Below are positions 1 through 5,552 of a DNA stretch of 9,201 nt, in pieces. The stretch is from NCBI GenBank assembly GCA_030046135.1, contig JASIEC010000130.1, forward strand, positions 1 through 9,201, given 5' to 3'. Positions within the stretch are counted from its first letter, which is position 1. Each line of letters opens with the position of its first letter. The notes below the pieces were generated by a model. It was not told where the DNA came from and did no database searches. It worked only from the letters and a program-made list of their open reading frames with translations. The position numbers and the translations under genes are program-made. This DNA comes from Thermoplasmata archaeon. GTDB lineage: Archaea > Thermoplasmatota > Thermoplasmata > Lutacidiplasmatales > UBA184.

Positions 1-34
1 GAGTCGCTCGACGCGGTCCGGGCGCCGGCCTCGA

Positions 35-661
35 TCAGGACTCCGCCCGATCGAGAGCGGGATCCGCGAGAAGTCGGACGACTTCGTGATCCTCGACCGG
101 ATCGAACCGACGGTACCACTGGCCGACGGCCTCGAACGTCGGGGGCACGAGCAGGACGACCAGGGCATCGGCGGCGCGACGGAGTCGGAACCACGTCGAG
201 GGCGGGCAGACCCCGAGCGCGACGACCACCCGGTCCGACCCCGCGCGCCGCGCGGCCTCGATCGCCGCGAGCACCGTCCCGCCGGTCGCGACCCCGTCGT
301 CGACGAGGATCACGGTGCGTCCTCGAAGCTCCCGGCGCGGACGCCCTGCCCGGTAGATCTGCCGGCGGCGCTCGATCTCACGTTCCTCCGACGCGATCGC
401 CGCCTCGAGGTCCACGGTCCGCAGACCGGCCTCACGGATCCGGGACTCGTCGAGGTACCGTACGCCGCCCTCCGCGACCGCGCCGAGTCCGTACTCGGGG
501 TCCCCCGGCGCCCCGATCTTGCGGACCAGGAGGGCGTCCCACGCCCCCCCGATCCGCCGGACGATCTCGGCGGCGACGACCACCCCTCCTCGGGGGATTC
601 CGAGGGTCAGGGGAGCGTCGAGGGTCTGCGCGGCGAGGAGCTCGCCGAGCTCCTGGCCCAC
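35..661 (-). CDS. Predicted phosphoribosyltransferase (COG1926-like)
   Basis: A 208-residue type I phosphoribosyltransferase fold is predicted. The PRPP-binding loop is clear at residues 117-129 (VILVDDGVATGGT: hydrophobic strand, two Asp, then GGT). An N-terminal GIPRGG block (21-26), VRKIGAPGDPEYGLGAVAEGG-type signature (47-67) and a C-terminal FEAVGQWY...F.PV.D.EV block (176-194) are typical of the stand-alone COG1926 family rather than of a named purine or pyrimidine salvage enzyme. The substrate is unknown. The start is a GTG at 659-661, the only ATG/GTG/TTG in frame. The frame stays open for 39 codons upstream, as far as the stop of the zinc-ribbon gene. The four codons just before the GTG encode DRVA, which resembles the conserved N-terminal DR..AG..L of the family, so the annotated start may be slightly short. 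No promoter-like A/T island precedes the GTG, so cotranscription with the zinc-ribbon gene is likely. Confidence 0.85.
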   Translation of the reverse strand: MGQELGELLAAQTLDAPLTLGIPRGGVVVAAEIVRRIGGAWDALLVRKIGAPGDPEYGLGAVAEGGVRYLDESRIREAGLRTVDLEAAIASEEREIERRRQIYRAGRPRRELRGRTVILVDDGVATGGTVLAAIEAARRAGSDRVVVALGVCPPSTWFRLRRAADALVVLLVPPTFEAVGQWYRRFDPVEDHEVVRLLADPALDRAES

Positions 662-778
662 CGCGACCCGATCCTCGAGCGGTCGCGGGCCCCGGAGGCG
701 ATGGGGCGGCTCGCTCTCGGCGAACGACGGGGGCGTGGCCCTCCCTTTCCCGGAGCGGCTCCGGGGGCTCCGGGTCCC

Positions 779-1102
779 TCAGGTCCCCGGGTAGTAGAAG
801 TCGAAGCGACCGCAGCTCTGGCAGTAGTACAGGCTGAACGGAAGCAGGGTCTCGGGGCTCTGAGCGAGGTCGACCGCCGCCGACCCTGCCGCGCCGGGGT
901 GGCCCGTGGCCCGGAGACTGTAGTGGCCGACCCATCGCATCTGCGCCCGGCAGTTCGAGCACCCGCGCGCGGCCGGGGACGTCCCGGGTCCGCCGGCGGT
1001 CGGCGGGGCCGATCCCCCGCCCGTCGGCGTGCCGCACGACGCGCAGGCGGCCGCGCCCGGACTCAACGGCTTGCCGCACCGAGTACAGAACCCCGAGCTC
1101 AT
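779..1102 (-). CDS. Double zinc-ribbon protein
   Basis: A 107-residue protein with two zinc-binding modules. The first is a short N-terminal ribbon with Cys6, Cys9, Cys20 and Cys23, opening FCTRCGKPLSPG. A Gly/Pro/Ala-rich linker (about 24-46) follows. The second ribbon is split: Cys48/Cys51 and Cys94/Cys97 are separated by 42 residues, and a MRWVGHY segment after the first knuckle resembles a family of small zinc-ribbon proteins with an M.FVG motif. No catalytic motif is visible. Such proteins are usually assigned only a structural or nucleic-acid/protein-binding role, and I cannot give a function. The ATG is well placed. A weak A/T island (GGTTCAACC, about 1127-1135) sits some 29 nt upstream, in the 67-nt gap after the oxidoreductase gene. 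Its TGA is in the same frame as the downstream phosphoribosyltransferase with no other stop between them. Confidence 0.8.
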   Translation of the reverse strand: MSSGFCTRCGKPLSPGAAACASCGTPTGGGSAPPTAGGPGTSPAARGCSNCRAQMRWVGHYSLRATGHPGAAGSAAVDLAQSPETLLPFSLYYCQSCGRFDFYYPGT

Positions 1103-1169
1103 CGGGAAGCGAACGCTCCCCCGGGGGTTGAACCTTGCGGCGGGGCGGAGGGGGGCGTGACAGCGCGAA

Positions 1170-2615
1170 CTACGGCTTCCATGCGGGGGCGGAGTACCCC
1201 TCGGGGACGGCGGGCGGCGGGTCCCGGCCGCCGAACGGATCGGGTCTCGGCTGCGGGGTCCGGCCCTCCTTCCGGCACAGGTACGCGTCGATCGCTTCGG
1301 CCGCCTTCGTTCCGGCGGCCATGGCGTGCACCACCGATCGGCCGCCGGTGGCGAAGACCCCCTCGACGTCGGTCTCGTACCCCGTCCGGCCGCCTTCGGG
1401 CCAGCCCTTGTGGCCGATCTTGAGCCCGAGCGCGGCAGGGAGCCCCGTGAGATCCGCCTTCTCGCCGATCGCGAGGATCACGGTGTCGCACTCGATCGTG
1501 TCGATCGCGCCCTCGACGGGCCGGACCGCGCGCCGGCCGGAGGCGTCCGGGGCCCCGAGCTCCATCCTTTGGAACTCCATCCCCTCGACGCGACTCGTGC
1601 CCAGGATCGCCCGGGGGGACAGAAGCCAGCGGAACTCGATCCCCTCGGGCTCGGTCTCGCGGATCTCCTCCTCGCCCGCCGGCGACTCGCCCCGGGTCCG
1701 ACGATAGGCCATGGTGACGTGGGCCCCGGGGGAGATCCGGCGCGAGGTCCGGACCGCGTCGACCGCGACGTCCCCTCCCCCGACCACGACGATCTTCCGC
1801 CCGAGGACGACCGCCCGGCCCTGGTTGACATCGTAGAGGAAGTCGAGCGCCGGCAGGACGCCGGGAAGGTTCTCCCCGGGGATCCCGGGGTAGCCGGCCT
1901 TGGACGCTCCGATTGTCAGCAGGACCGCTCGGTAGCCCTGCTCGAGCAGGCTCTCGACGGTGAAATCGACCCCGGCGGTCTTCCCCTCGACGAACGTGAA
2001 GTCGAAGTTCCGGAACCTCTGCAGGTCCACGAGCAGCTCGTGGTTCGGCATCCGGTAGCGGGGGATCGCCCCGGCCTGGCCCCCGATCGCGCTCTGACCC
2101 TCGAAGACCGTCACCGGGTAGCCCCGGAGGCCGAGCTCCCAGGCCGCCATCAGTCCCGCCGGCCCGGCCCCGACGACCGCCACGCGCTGCGCCCGGGGCG
2201 CGCTCGGAACGTACTCGAGGTCCGAGGTCCCGAACTCGAGGGCGGCCCGCTTGAGGTGGCGGATGGCGATCGGGACGCCCCGCCCCTTCATCACGCAGGC
2301 GTCCTCGCAGTAGTGGTAGCAGACCTTGCACAGGGTCGTCGCGAGCGGATTCTCGCGGAGCGTGAGGCTCGCCGCCTCGTCGAACCGCCCCTCGGCGACG
2401 AGCCCGATGTACCCCCGGCAATCCTGGGTGATGGGGCACGCCTCCACGCAGAACGGCAGCGCGCACTGGAGGCAACGCTCGGCCTCGAGCATCGCCTCCT
2501 CGCGCGTGTAGGAGCGGAGCACCTCCCGGAAATCCGAGATCCGCTCGCGCGACGGCTCCTCGGGGACCTCGATCCGGACGTACCGCGAATCCTCGGCGGT
2601 GACGACTCCGTCCAT
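1170..2615 (-). CDS. GltD-like NADPH-dependent Fe-S flavoprotein oxidoreductase, copy 1
   Basis: This 481-residue protein has the architecture of the glutamate synthase small subunit / NfnB-SudA family. An N-terminal Fe-S domain holds Cys48, 51, 56, 60 (C-x2-C-x4-C-x3-CP), extra Cys66, and a second set Cys96, 99, 103, 107. An FAD Rossmann motif VVGAGPAG lies at 147-154, and a second nucleotide site VVVGGGDVAVDA at 276-287, followed by YRRTRGESPAG (304-314). The paired Arg after the strand is typical of NADPH preference. The C-terminal motif that normally contains the FAD-binding GD reads FATGGRSVVHAMAAG (421-435), with Gly replacing Asp and a shortened loop. A tail with RPDPFGG and P.GY..P.W follows. 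No GltB-like large subunit is nearby, so glutamate synthesis is not supported. Expected chemistry is FAD-mediated electron transfer between NADPH and an unknown partner. A TATA-like ATTTAAGC lies about 41 nt upstream of the ATG. Confidence 0.88.
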   Translation of the reverse strand: MDGVVTAEDSRYVRIEVPEEPSRERISDFREVLRSYTREEAMLEAERCLQCALPFCVEACPITQDCRGYIGLVAEGRFDEAASLTLRENPLATTLCKVCYHYCEDACVMKGRGVPIAIRHLKRAALEFGTSDLEYVPSAPRAQRVAVVGAGPAGLMAAWELGLRGYPVTVFEGQSAIGGQAGAIPRYRMPNHELLVDLQRFRNFDFTFVEGKTAGVDFTVESLLEQGYRAVLLTIGASKAGYPGIPGENLPGVLPALDFLYDVNQGRAVVLGRKIVVVGGGDVAVDAVRTSRRISPGAHVTMAYRRTRGESPAGEEEIRETEPEGIEFRWLLSPRAILGTSRVEGMEFQRMELGAPDASGRRAVRPVEGAIDTIECDTVILAIGEKADLTGLPAALGLKIGHKGWPEGGRTGYETDVEGVFATGGRSVVHAMAAGTKAAEAIDAYLCRKEGRTPQPRPDPFGGRDPPPAVPEGYSAPAWKP

Positions 2616-2652
2616 CGGTTCGCCTCGGCCGACGGAACGACCCCTCTCGGAG

Positions 2653-2660
2653 GCTTAAAT
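2653..2660 (-). promoter_or_regulatory. TATA-like element for oxidoreductase copy 1
   Basis: On the minus strand this reads ATTTAAGC, the most A/T-rich octamer in a very GC-rich spacer. Its centre is about 41 nt from the ATG at 2615. An archaeal transcription start about 26 nt downstream would leave a leader of roughly 15 nt, unlike the leaderless spacing seen at other genes here. Inferred from sequence only. Confidence 0.55.
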
Positions 2661-2725
2661 CCCTCGGGCCCTGTGACAATCTCTCGCACGCGGATCCGAC
2701 CGGACCGCGGGCCCGGAGCGGGGAA

Positions 2726-2740
2726 CCCCCGCCCCGGGGG
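2726..2740. repeat. GC-rich inverted repeat downstream of dodecin
   Basis: Five C (2726-2730) and five G (2736-2740) flank the loop GCCCC in the 152-bp spacer 2616-2767, between the dodecin stop and the oxidoreductase start. It could form a hairpin in the 3' region of the dodecin transcript, but no T-run follows and such repeats arise easily at this GC content. Apart from this and the TATA-like element, the spacer holds nothing I recognise. Confidence 0.25.
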
Positions 2741-2767
2741 AGCCCGTCGCCGAGCTCCGCGAGCGCG

Positions 2768-2968
2768 CTACGGATCGAGGTCGAAGTAGATCTTCACCGT
2801 CGCGTGATACTCGCTCACGTGCTGGTCCTGGATCTTCCCCTCGAGCTCCGTCACCCGGAACCAACGGAGGTTCCGCACGGTCTTCGCGGCGGTCCGGATC
2901 GCGTTGTCGGCGGCCTTCGCAAACCCTTCGGTCGAGGTCCCTACGACCTCGGTCACCTTCTGCACCAT
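2768..2968 (-). CDS. Dodecin (flavin-binding)
   Basis: A 66-residue dodecin, the small protein that assembles into hollow 12-mers and stores or buffers flavins. The pattern VQKVTEVVGTS...AADNAI..A..T is diagnostic, followed by LRWFRV, in which Trp36 corresponds to the stacking tryptophan of the family, and a closing YHATVKIYFDL strand. From memory it aligns without gaps to the Halobacterium salinarum protein (GTS at 10-12, Trp at 36, Tyr at 54). The flavin-contacting Gln55 of that protein is His55 here, and the Arg that bacterial dodecins carry in the segment after Trp is Glu43. I chose the ATG at 2966-2968, which matches the family N-terminus. A TTG four codons upstream would add MGAT. No strong SD is seen; GGTG lies a few bases upstream. 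The neighbouring flavoenzyme downstream makes a link to flavin supply plausible but unproven. Confidence 0.9.
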   Translation of the reverse strand: MVQKVTEVVGTSTEGFAKAADNAIRTAAKTVRNLRWFRVTELEGKIQDQHVSEYHATVKIYFDLDP

Positions 2969-3081
2969 GGTGGCACCCAACGGTCGAGGCCCCCGCCCCG
3001 GTTGACGGTTTCGGTGAGGATCTCTCGCCGGTCGGGGCCCCGGCAGGTGGGAAGGCTCTCGGGAGGGCTGCCGGTGGGGGA

Positions 3082-3792
3082 TCAGCTCGGGGGTGACGCC
3101 GAACTGCCCGTCGGGGCGCCGGCCGGCGACGGTGGCGAAGCGAACGGCACGCTCGAGCTCGCGGGACGGGGAGCCGGCGTAGGCTCAACCGGCTCGACCT
3201 GGAGCGACCGTGGCTTCACGCGCACCTGGATCGTCTCCGCCTTCGGGGTGATGAGGTTCCAGCCCGCCTTCAGGATCGACGCGCCGACGAGGTACTCGAC
3301 GATCAGGAAGACGAACGTCTCCGTCGTCTTGAGCATCCCCGAAACGCCCCCGAAGATCGGCGAGAGGACTGAGCCGAGGCCGCTCCCGCTGCCGATCGAC
3401 TGGCTTGGGGAGCCCCCTCCGGATCCGCTGGCCCCGGTCCCGACGGAGATCAAGGCGACCGACTGAGCGCTGTTCCCGTTCGAGTCCTGGATCATGAGCG
3501 TGACGTTGTAGGATCCTCCGTTCGCGTACGTGTGCGTCGGGGCCACGGCCGACGAGGAGTTGCCGTCCCCGAACGACCAGTAGAGCGTCGTGATCGAGCC
3601 CGCCGAGGCGGTCGACGTGTCGTGGAGGCTCACGGTGTTGCCCGTCACCGACCAAGTGAACGAGGCGGTGGGGGCTTGGTCGGTCGGAAGGTGCTGGATG
3701 TCGGTGTACGCCTGGTAGAACCCGAAGAGGAGGAGTCCCACCCCCACCACGAGCACCGCGGTGCCGATGGCCCGCTCGTACTGGGACTGCAT
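3082..3792 (-). CDS. Membrane-anchored PKD-domain protein
   Basis: A 236-residue protein with a hydrophobic N-terminal segment (about 9-27, TAVLVVGVGLLLFGFY) that looks like an uncleaved signal anchor. A single PKD/Ig-like domain follows (about 40-117) with the classic WSFGDG (72-77), P.H.Y (85-89) and GSYNVTLMIQDSNG (93-106) signatures. Then come a Ser/Gly-rich linker (118-142), a second hydrophobic stretch (about 157-181) that may re-enter or cross the membrane, a short basic segment (184-195), and a Pro/Ser/Ala-rich C-terminal tail. The PKD domain would lie outside the cell, suggesting a role in surface adhesion or a surface complex. No enzyme domain is visible. I preferred the ATG at 3790-3792 because the extra 42 residues of the longer reading are Arg/Pro-rich and precede the anchor. 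A weak A/T island (about 3817-3824) lies 26-28 nt upstream. The gene is divergent from msrB. Confidence 0.75.
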   Translation of the reverse strand: MQSQYERAIGTAVLVVGVGLLLFGFYQAYTDIQHLPTDQAPTASFTWSVTGNTVSLHDTSTASAGSITTLYWSFGDGNSSSAVAPTHTYANGGSYNVTLMIQDSNGNSAQSVALISVGTGASGSGGGSPSQSIGSGSGLGSVLSPIFGGVSGMLKTTETFVFLIVEYLVGASILKAGWNLITPKAETIQVRVKPRSLQVEPVEPTPAPRPASSSVPFASPPSPAGAPTGSSASPPS

Positions 3793-3870
3793 GTGACGAG
3801 TTCGTCGCTCCCCCTTCTTCAACGTTGGCTTCCGCCGGTGCGAGGGGCGTCGCCGCGCGTTCGAAGGAAC

Positions 3871-3904
3871 CCGAGCCGTGCCACGGGCTCGGTCCCCGGC
3901 TCGG
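3871..3904. repeat. Inverted repeat with two alternative right arms
   Basis: CCGAGCC at 3871-3877 can pair with GGCTCGG at 3886-3892 (8-nt loop) or with CGGCTCGG at 3897-3904, where the left arm extends to 3878. It lies in the 212-bp divergent spacer 3793-4004 between the PKD gene and msrB, upstream of both putative promoters. It may be an operator or a chance structure. The rest of this spacer holds no gene I can support. Confidence 0.3.
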
Positions 3905-3975
3905 AGCTGGGGCCCCAACGGGCCCGGCGGTGAAGCGGAGGGCGGCCGGAACTCGCGGCCCGGGTAAGGAACGAG

Positions 3976-3983
3976 CTCTTAGG
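3976..3983 (+). promoter_or_regulatory. TATA-like element for msrB
   Basis: CTCTTAGG is centred about 26 nt before the msrB ATG at 4005. That is the spacing expected if transcription starts at the start codon (leaderless mRNA). There is no SD between it and the ATG. Confidence 0.45.
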
Positions 3984-4004
3984 CTCCGGGGAATTTCCTG
4001 GAGT

Positions 4005-4397
4005 ATGGAGAACTCCCCGACGCCTCCCCTCCGGAAGCTCACCCGTGAAGAGGCGGCGGTGATCCTGCATCGGGGCACCGAACGCCCCTTCTCCGGAGAG
4101 TACGAGCGCACGTTCGAAGCGGGGACGTACTCCTGCCGGCAGTGCGGCGCGCCACTCTACCGGTCCGAACGCAAGTTCGATGCGGGCTGCGGGTGGCCGA
4201 GCTTCGACGAGGAGATCGTCGGGGCGGTCCAGCGGATCCCGGACCCGGACGGGGAACGGGTCGAGATCCGATGCGCCCGGTGCGGGGGCCATCTCGGCCA
4301 CGTCTTCGAGGGAGAGGGGTTCACCTCGAGGAACGTCCGGCACTGCGTCAATTCGATCTCCCTCACCTTCCAGCCGAAGGCGACTCCGCGATCGTAG
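4005..4397 (+). CDS. msrB: Peptide-methionine (R)-S-oxide reductase MsrB
   Basis: A 130-residue MsrB, which reduces the R epimer of methionine sulfoxide in proteins, normally using thioredoxin. Nearly the whole protein is the MsrB domain. Zinc-binding pairs are Cys44/Cys47 (YSCRQCGAPLYRS) and Cys90/Cys93 (IRCARCGGHLGHVF). The catalytic cysteine is Cys114 in VRHCVNSISLTF, corresponding to the usual RYC.NS. Cys62 in KFDAGCGWPSF is the likely resolving cysteine. The ATG at 4005 gives a normal N-terminus beginning LTREEA.VI...GTE.PF, and the longer open frame upstream has no family similarity. The gene is transcribed alone, divergent from the PKD gene and convergent with the C2H2 gene. The opposite-epimer enzyme MsrA lies about 2.6 kb away under its own promoter-like element. 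Confidence 0.96.
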   Translation: MENSPTPPLRKLTREEAAVILHRGTERPFSGEYERTFEAGTYSCRQCGAPLYRSERKFDAGCGWPSFDEEIVGAVQRIPDPDGERVEIRCARCGGHLGHVFEGEGFTSRNVRHCVNSISLTFQPKATPRS

Positions 4398-4417
4398 GCC
4401 GCGCGACGCACGGCCTA
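4395..4417 (+). terminator. Hairpin overlapping the msrB stop codon
   Basis: TAGGCCG (4395-4401) and CGGCCTA (4411-4417) are perfect 7-bp arms around a 9-nt loop, and the msrB stop codon is part of the left arm. It could act in 3'-end formation or mRNA stability. No T-run follows, so a terminator role is tentative. Confidence 0.35.
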
Positions 4418-4513
4418 GGAACGAGAGAGCGCCGCGGTAGCGAACTCGATCTTCGAGCCACCCCGCAGCGATTGTTCCTCACGGTCCCGCGGGAGGGAGT
4501 CGCTCTGGCCCGA

Positions 4514-4555
4514 GGCGTTCGCGACCCGAACGCCGGGGCGGCGGGCGACGCCCGC
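4514..4555. terminator. Tandem hairpins in the msrB / C2H2 convergent spacer
   Basis: Two perfect inverted repeats sit side by side: GGCGTTCG / CGAACGCC (4514-4534, 5-nt loop) and GCGGGCG / CGCCCGC (4541-4555, 1-nt centre). The second ends just past the stop of the minus-strand C2H2 gene. A bidirectional 3'-end or transcription-barrier role between converging genes is plausible. The rest of the 159-bp spacer (4398-4556) holds only smaller palindromes (4445-4457, 4484-4493). Confidence 0.4.
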
Positions 4556-4556
4556 G

Positions 4557-4724
4557 CTACTTCACGACGGTCGCGAAGGTGTACTTCGCGGCCTCGGTGT
4601 GCTGCATGAGGTGCTCCCCGATCTCGTCCCCCTTGAGGGACTGGAACCCGCAGACCAGGCAGCGGTAAAGGACGAGTTCCGTCGGTCGAGGTCCCACGGT
4701 ATCGAGCGGAGGAGCGGGTGTCAT
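4557..4724 (-). CDS. Small C2H2 zinc-finger protein
   Basis: A 55-residue protein with one classical C2H2 finger: Cys22, Cys25, His38 and His42 in C-x2-C-x12-H-x3-H spacing (CLVCGFQSL...EIGEHLMQH). A Pro-rich N-terminus and a short YTFATVVK tail flank it. A single finger with almost no other domain suggests a small DNA- or protein-binding regulator, but no target can be read from the sequence. The start is the ATG at 4722-4724. It is supported by an A/T-rich TATA-like element centred 27 nt upstream, the best such spacing in the window, which also argues that this is a real gene rather than part of the long minus-strand open frame over the DUF1028 gene. It is divergent from DUF1028 across 84 bp and convergent with msrB. 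Confidence 0.75.
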   Translation of the reverse strand: MTPAPPLDTVGPRPTELVLYRCLVCGFQSLKGDEIGEHLMQHTEAAKYTFATVVK

Positions 4725-4746
4725 CGCGACCACGTAGCAGGGCGGG

Positions 4747-4755
4747 TTTGTAATA
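4747..4755 (-). promoter_or_regulatory. TATA-like element for the C2H2 gene
   Basis: On the minus strand this reads TATTACAAA, within AAACCTATTACAAACC. It is the most A/T-rich patch in the neighbourhood and is centred 27 nt before the ATG at 4724, consistent with a leaderless transcript. Confidence 0.6.
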
Positions 4756-4778
4756 GGTTTCCCTCCACCGGCGTCGCG

Positions 4779-4786
4779 CCTAAGAG
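4779..4786 (+). promoter_or_regulatory. TATA-like element for the DUF1028 gene
   Basis: CCTAAGAG is centred about 26-27 nt before the ATG at 4809, again fitting leaderless transcription. It lies 23 nt from the oppositely oriented element of the C2H2 gene, so the two promoters are nearly back to back. Confidence 0.5.
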
Positions 4787-4808
4787 CGGCCCGGACGTGC
4801 TCCGCCGC

Positions 4809-5552
4809 ATGTCGGCTCTGCGGCGTCCGGGGACCTTCTCGATCGTCGCCTGCGACGACAAGCTCGAGTTCTGGGGCGTCGCCGTCGCGACGAAGCCGAT
4901 GAGCGTCGGCGGGATCGTTCCCTGGGCGGAGTGGCGCTCGGGGGCGCTCGCAACCCAGGCGGATTCCAACTACAGCTACGGGGCCCAGGGCCTCGCTGCC
5001 CTCCGTCGGGGACGGTCCGCCGCCGACGTCGTCCGTCTCCTCACGGGGGCCGATCCCGGCCGCGACCGTCGCCAGCTCGGCGTCGTGGACGCTCGAGGGC
5101 GATCGGCGGCGTGGACGGGCGCCGAGTGCCACGCGTGGGCCGGCCACCTCGAGGGGGAGCACTACACCTGTCAGGGGAACCTTCTCGCCGGGGATCGCAT
5201 CGTGCCGGCGATGGCCACCGCGTTCGAGACGACCGAGGGGCCGATCGCCCGCCGGCTCTACGCGGCGCTCGTCGCGGGGGCGAAGAACGGGGGCGACCGG
5301 AGGGGGACCGAGTCCGCGGCGCTCCGCGTGGTCCACCGCGAACCCTGGTTCGACTCCGCCTGGCCCGACCTGTGGGTCGACCTGCGCGTCGACCAGAGCC
5401 CGAGGCCGGTCCTGGAGCTCGGGAGGCTCCTTCGGCTCGACGAGGCGAACACCCGGACGATGCTCGCCTCCCGCGAAGTCCGGGAGAGGCGACGCCGGCT
5501 CGCGACCGCGTCGCCGGGACCGTCCCCGGCGCGCATCGCTCGGCGACCCTAA
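4809..5552 (+). CDS. DUF1028 family protein (Ntn-hydrolase-like)
   Basis: A 247-residue member of DUF1028, a family placed in the Ntn-hydrolase superfamily by structure but with no settled substrate. Family blocks seen in order: TFSIVA (9-14), WGVAVATK..SVGGIVPWA (22-40), ATQADSNYSYGAQGL (48-62), RRQLGVVDARG (87-97), TGAECHAWAGH (103-113), CQGNLLAGD (121-129), GGDRRGTESAAL (161-172) and DLRVDQSP.P...L.RLL (191-208). Length is normal, with a basic tail. In an Ntn-hydrolase the nucleophile must be N-terminal. The candidate Thr9 is preceded here by MSALRRPG, and no closer start codon exists, so a short propeptide would have to be removed. The ATG at 4809 has a TATA-like element 26 nt upstream. 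The oxidoreductase copy 2 starts 38 nt after the stop, so the two could be cotranscribed. Confidence 0.9.
   Translation: MSALRRPGTFSIVACDDKLEFWGVAVATKPMSVGGIVPWAEWRSGALATQADSNYSYGAQGLAALRRGRSAADVVRLLTGADPGRDRRQLGVVDARGRSAAWTGAECHAWAGHLEGEHYTCQGNLLAGDRIVPAMATAFETTEGPIARRLYAALVAGAKNGGDRRGTESAALRVVHREPWFDSAWPDLWVDLRVDQSPRPVLELGRLLRLDEANTRTMLASREVRERRRRLATASPGPSPARIARRP

Noticed and set aside
1118..1127. CCCCCGGGGG palindrome before the zinc-ribbon gene
   Set aside because: A short homopolymer palindrome is expected by chance at this GC content and has no clear role.
86..1423. Long plus-strand open frame across the phosphoribosyltransferase and zinc-ribbon genes
   Set aside because: It is Pro/Arg/Gly-rich, has no family motifs, and lies opposite genes with clear signatures. 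High GC leaves the antisense frames open.
1170..2615. Calling the oxidoreductases glutamate synthase small subunits
   Set aside because: No large subunit is nearby, and the FAD and second Fe-S motifs differ from GltD, so only family-level similarity is claimed.
1099..2679. Minus-strand 526-codon open frame over oxidoreductase copy 1
   Set aside because: Out-of-frame shadow with Arg/Gly/Pro composition. The real frame has all Fe-S, FAD and NADPH motifs.
2969..2980. TTG start for dodecin at 2980
   Set aside because: It adds four residues not found in the family; the ATG at 2968 gives the standard start. It remains possible, because an A/T-poor patch resembling a promoter lies 26 nt from the TTG.
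4725..5336. N-terminal extension of the C2H2 gene across the DUF1028 gene
   Set aside because: The extension is antisense to a well-supported gene. A TATA-like element 27 nt upstream supports the ATG at 4724.
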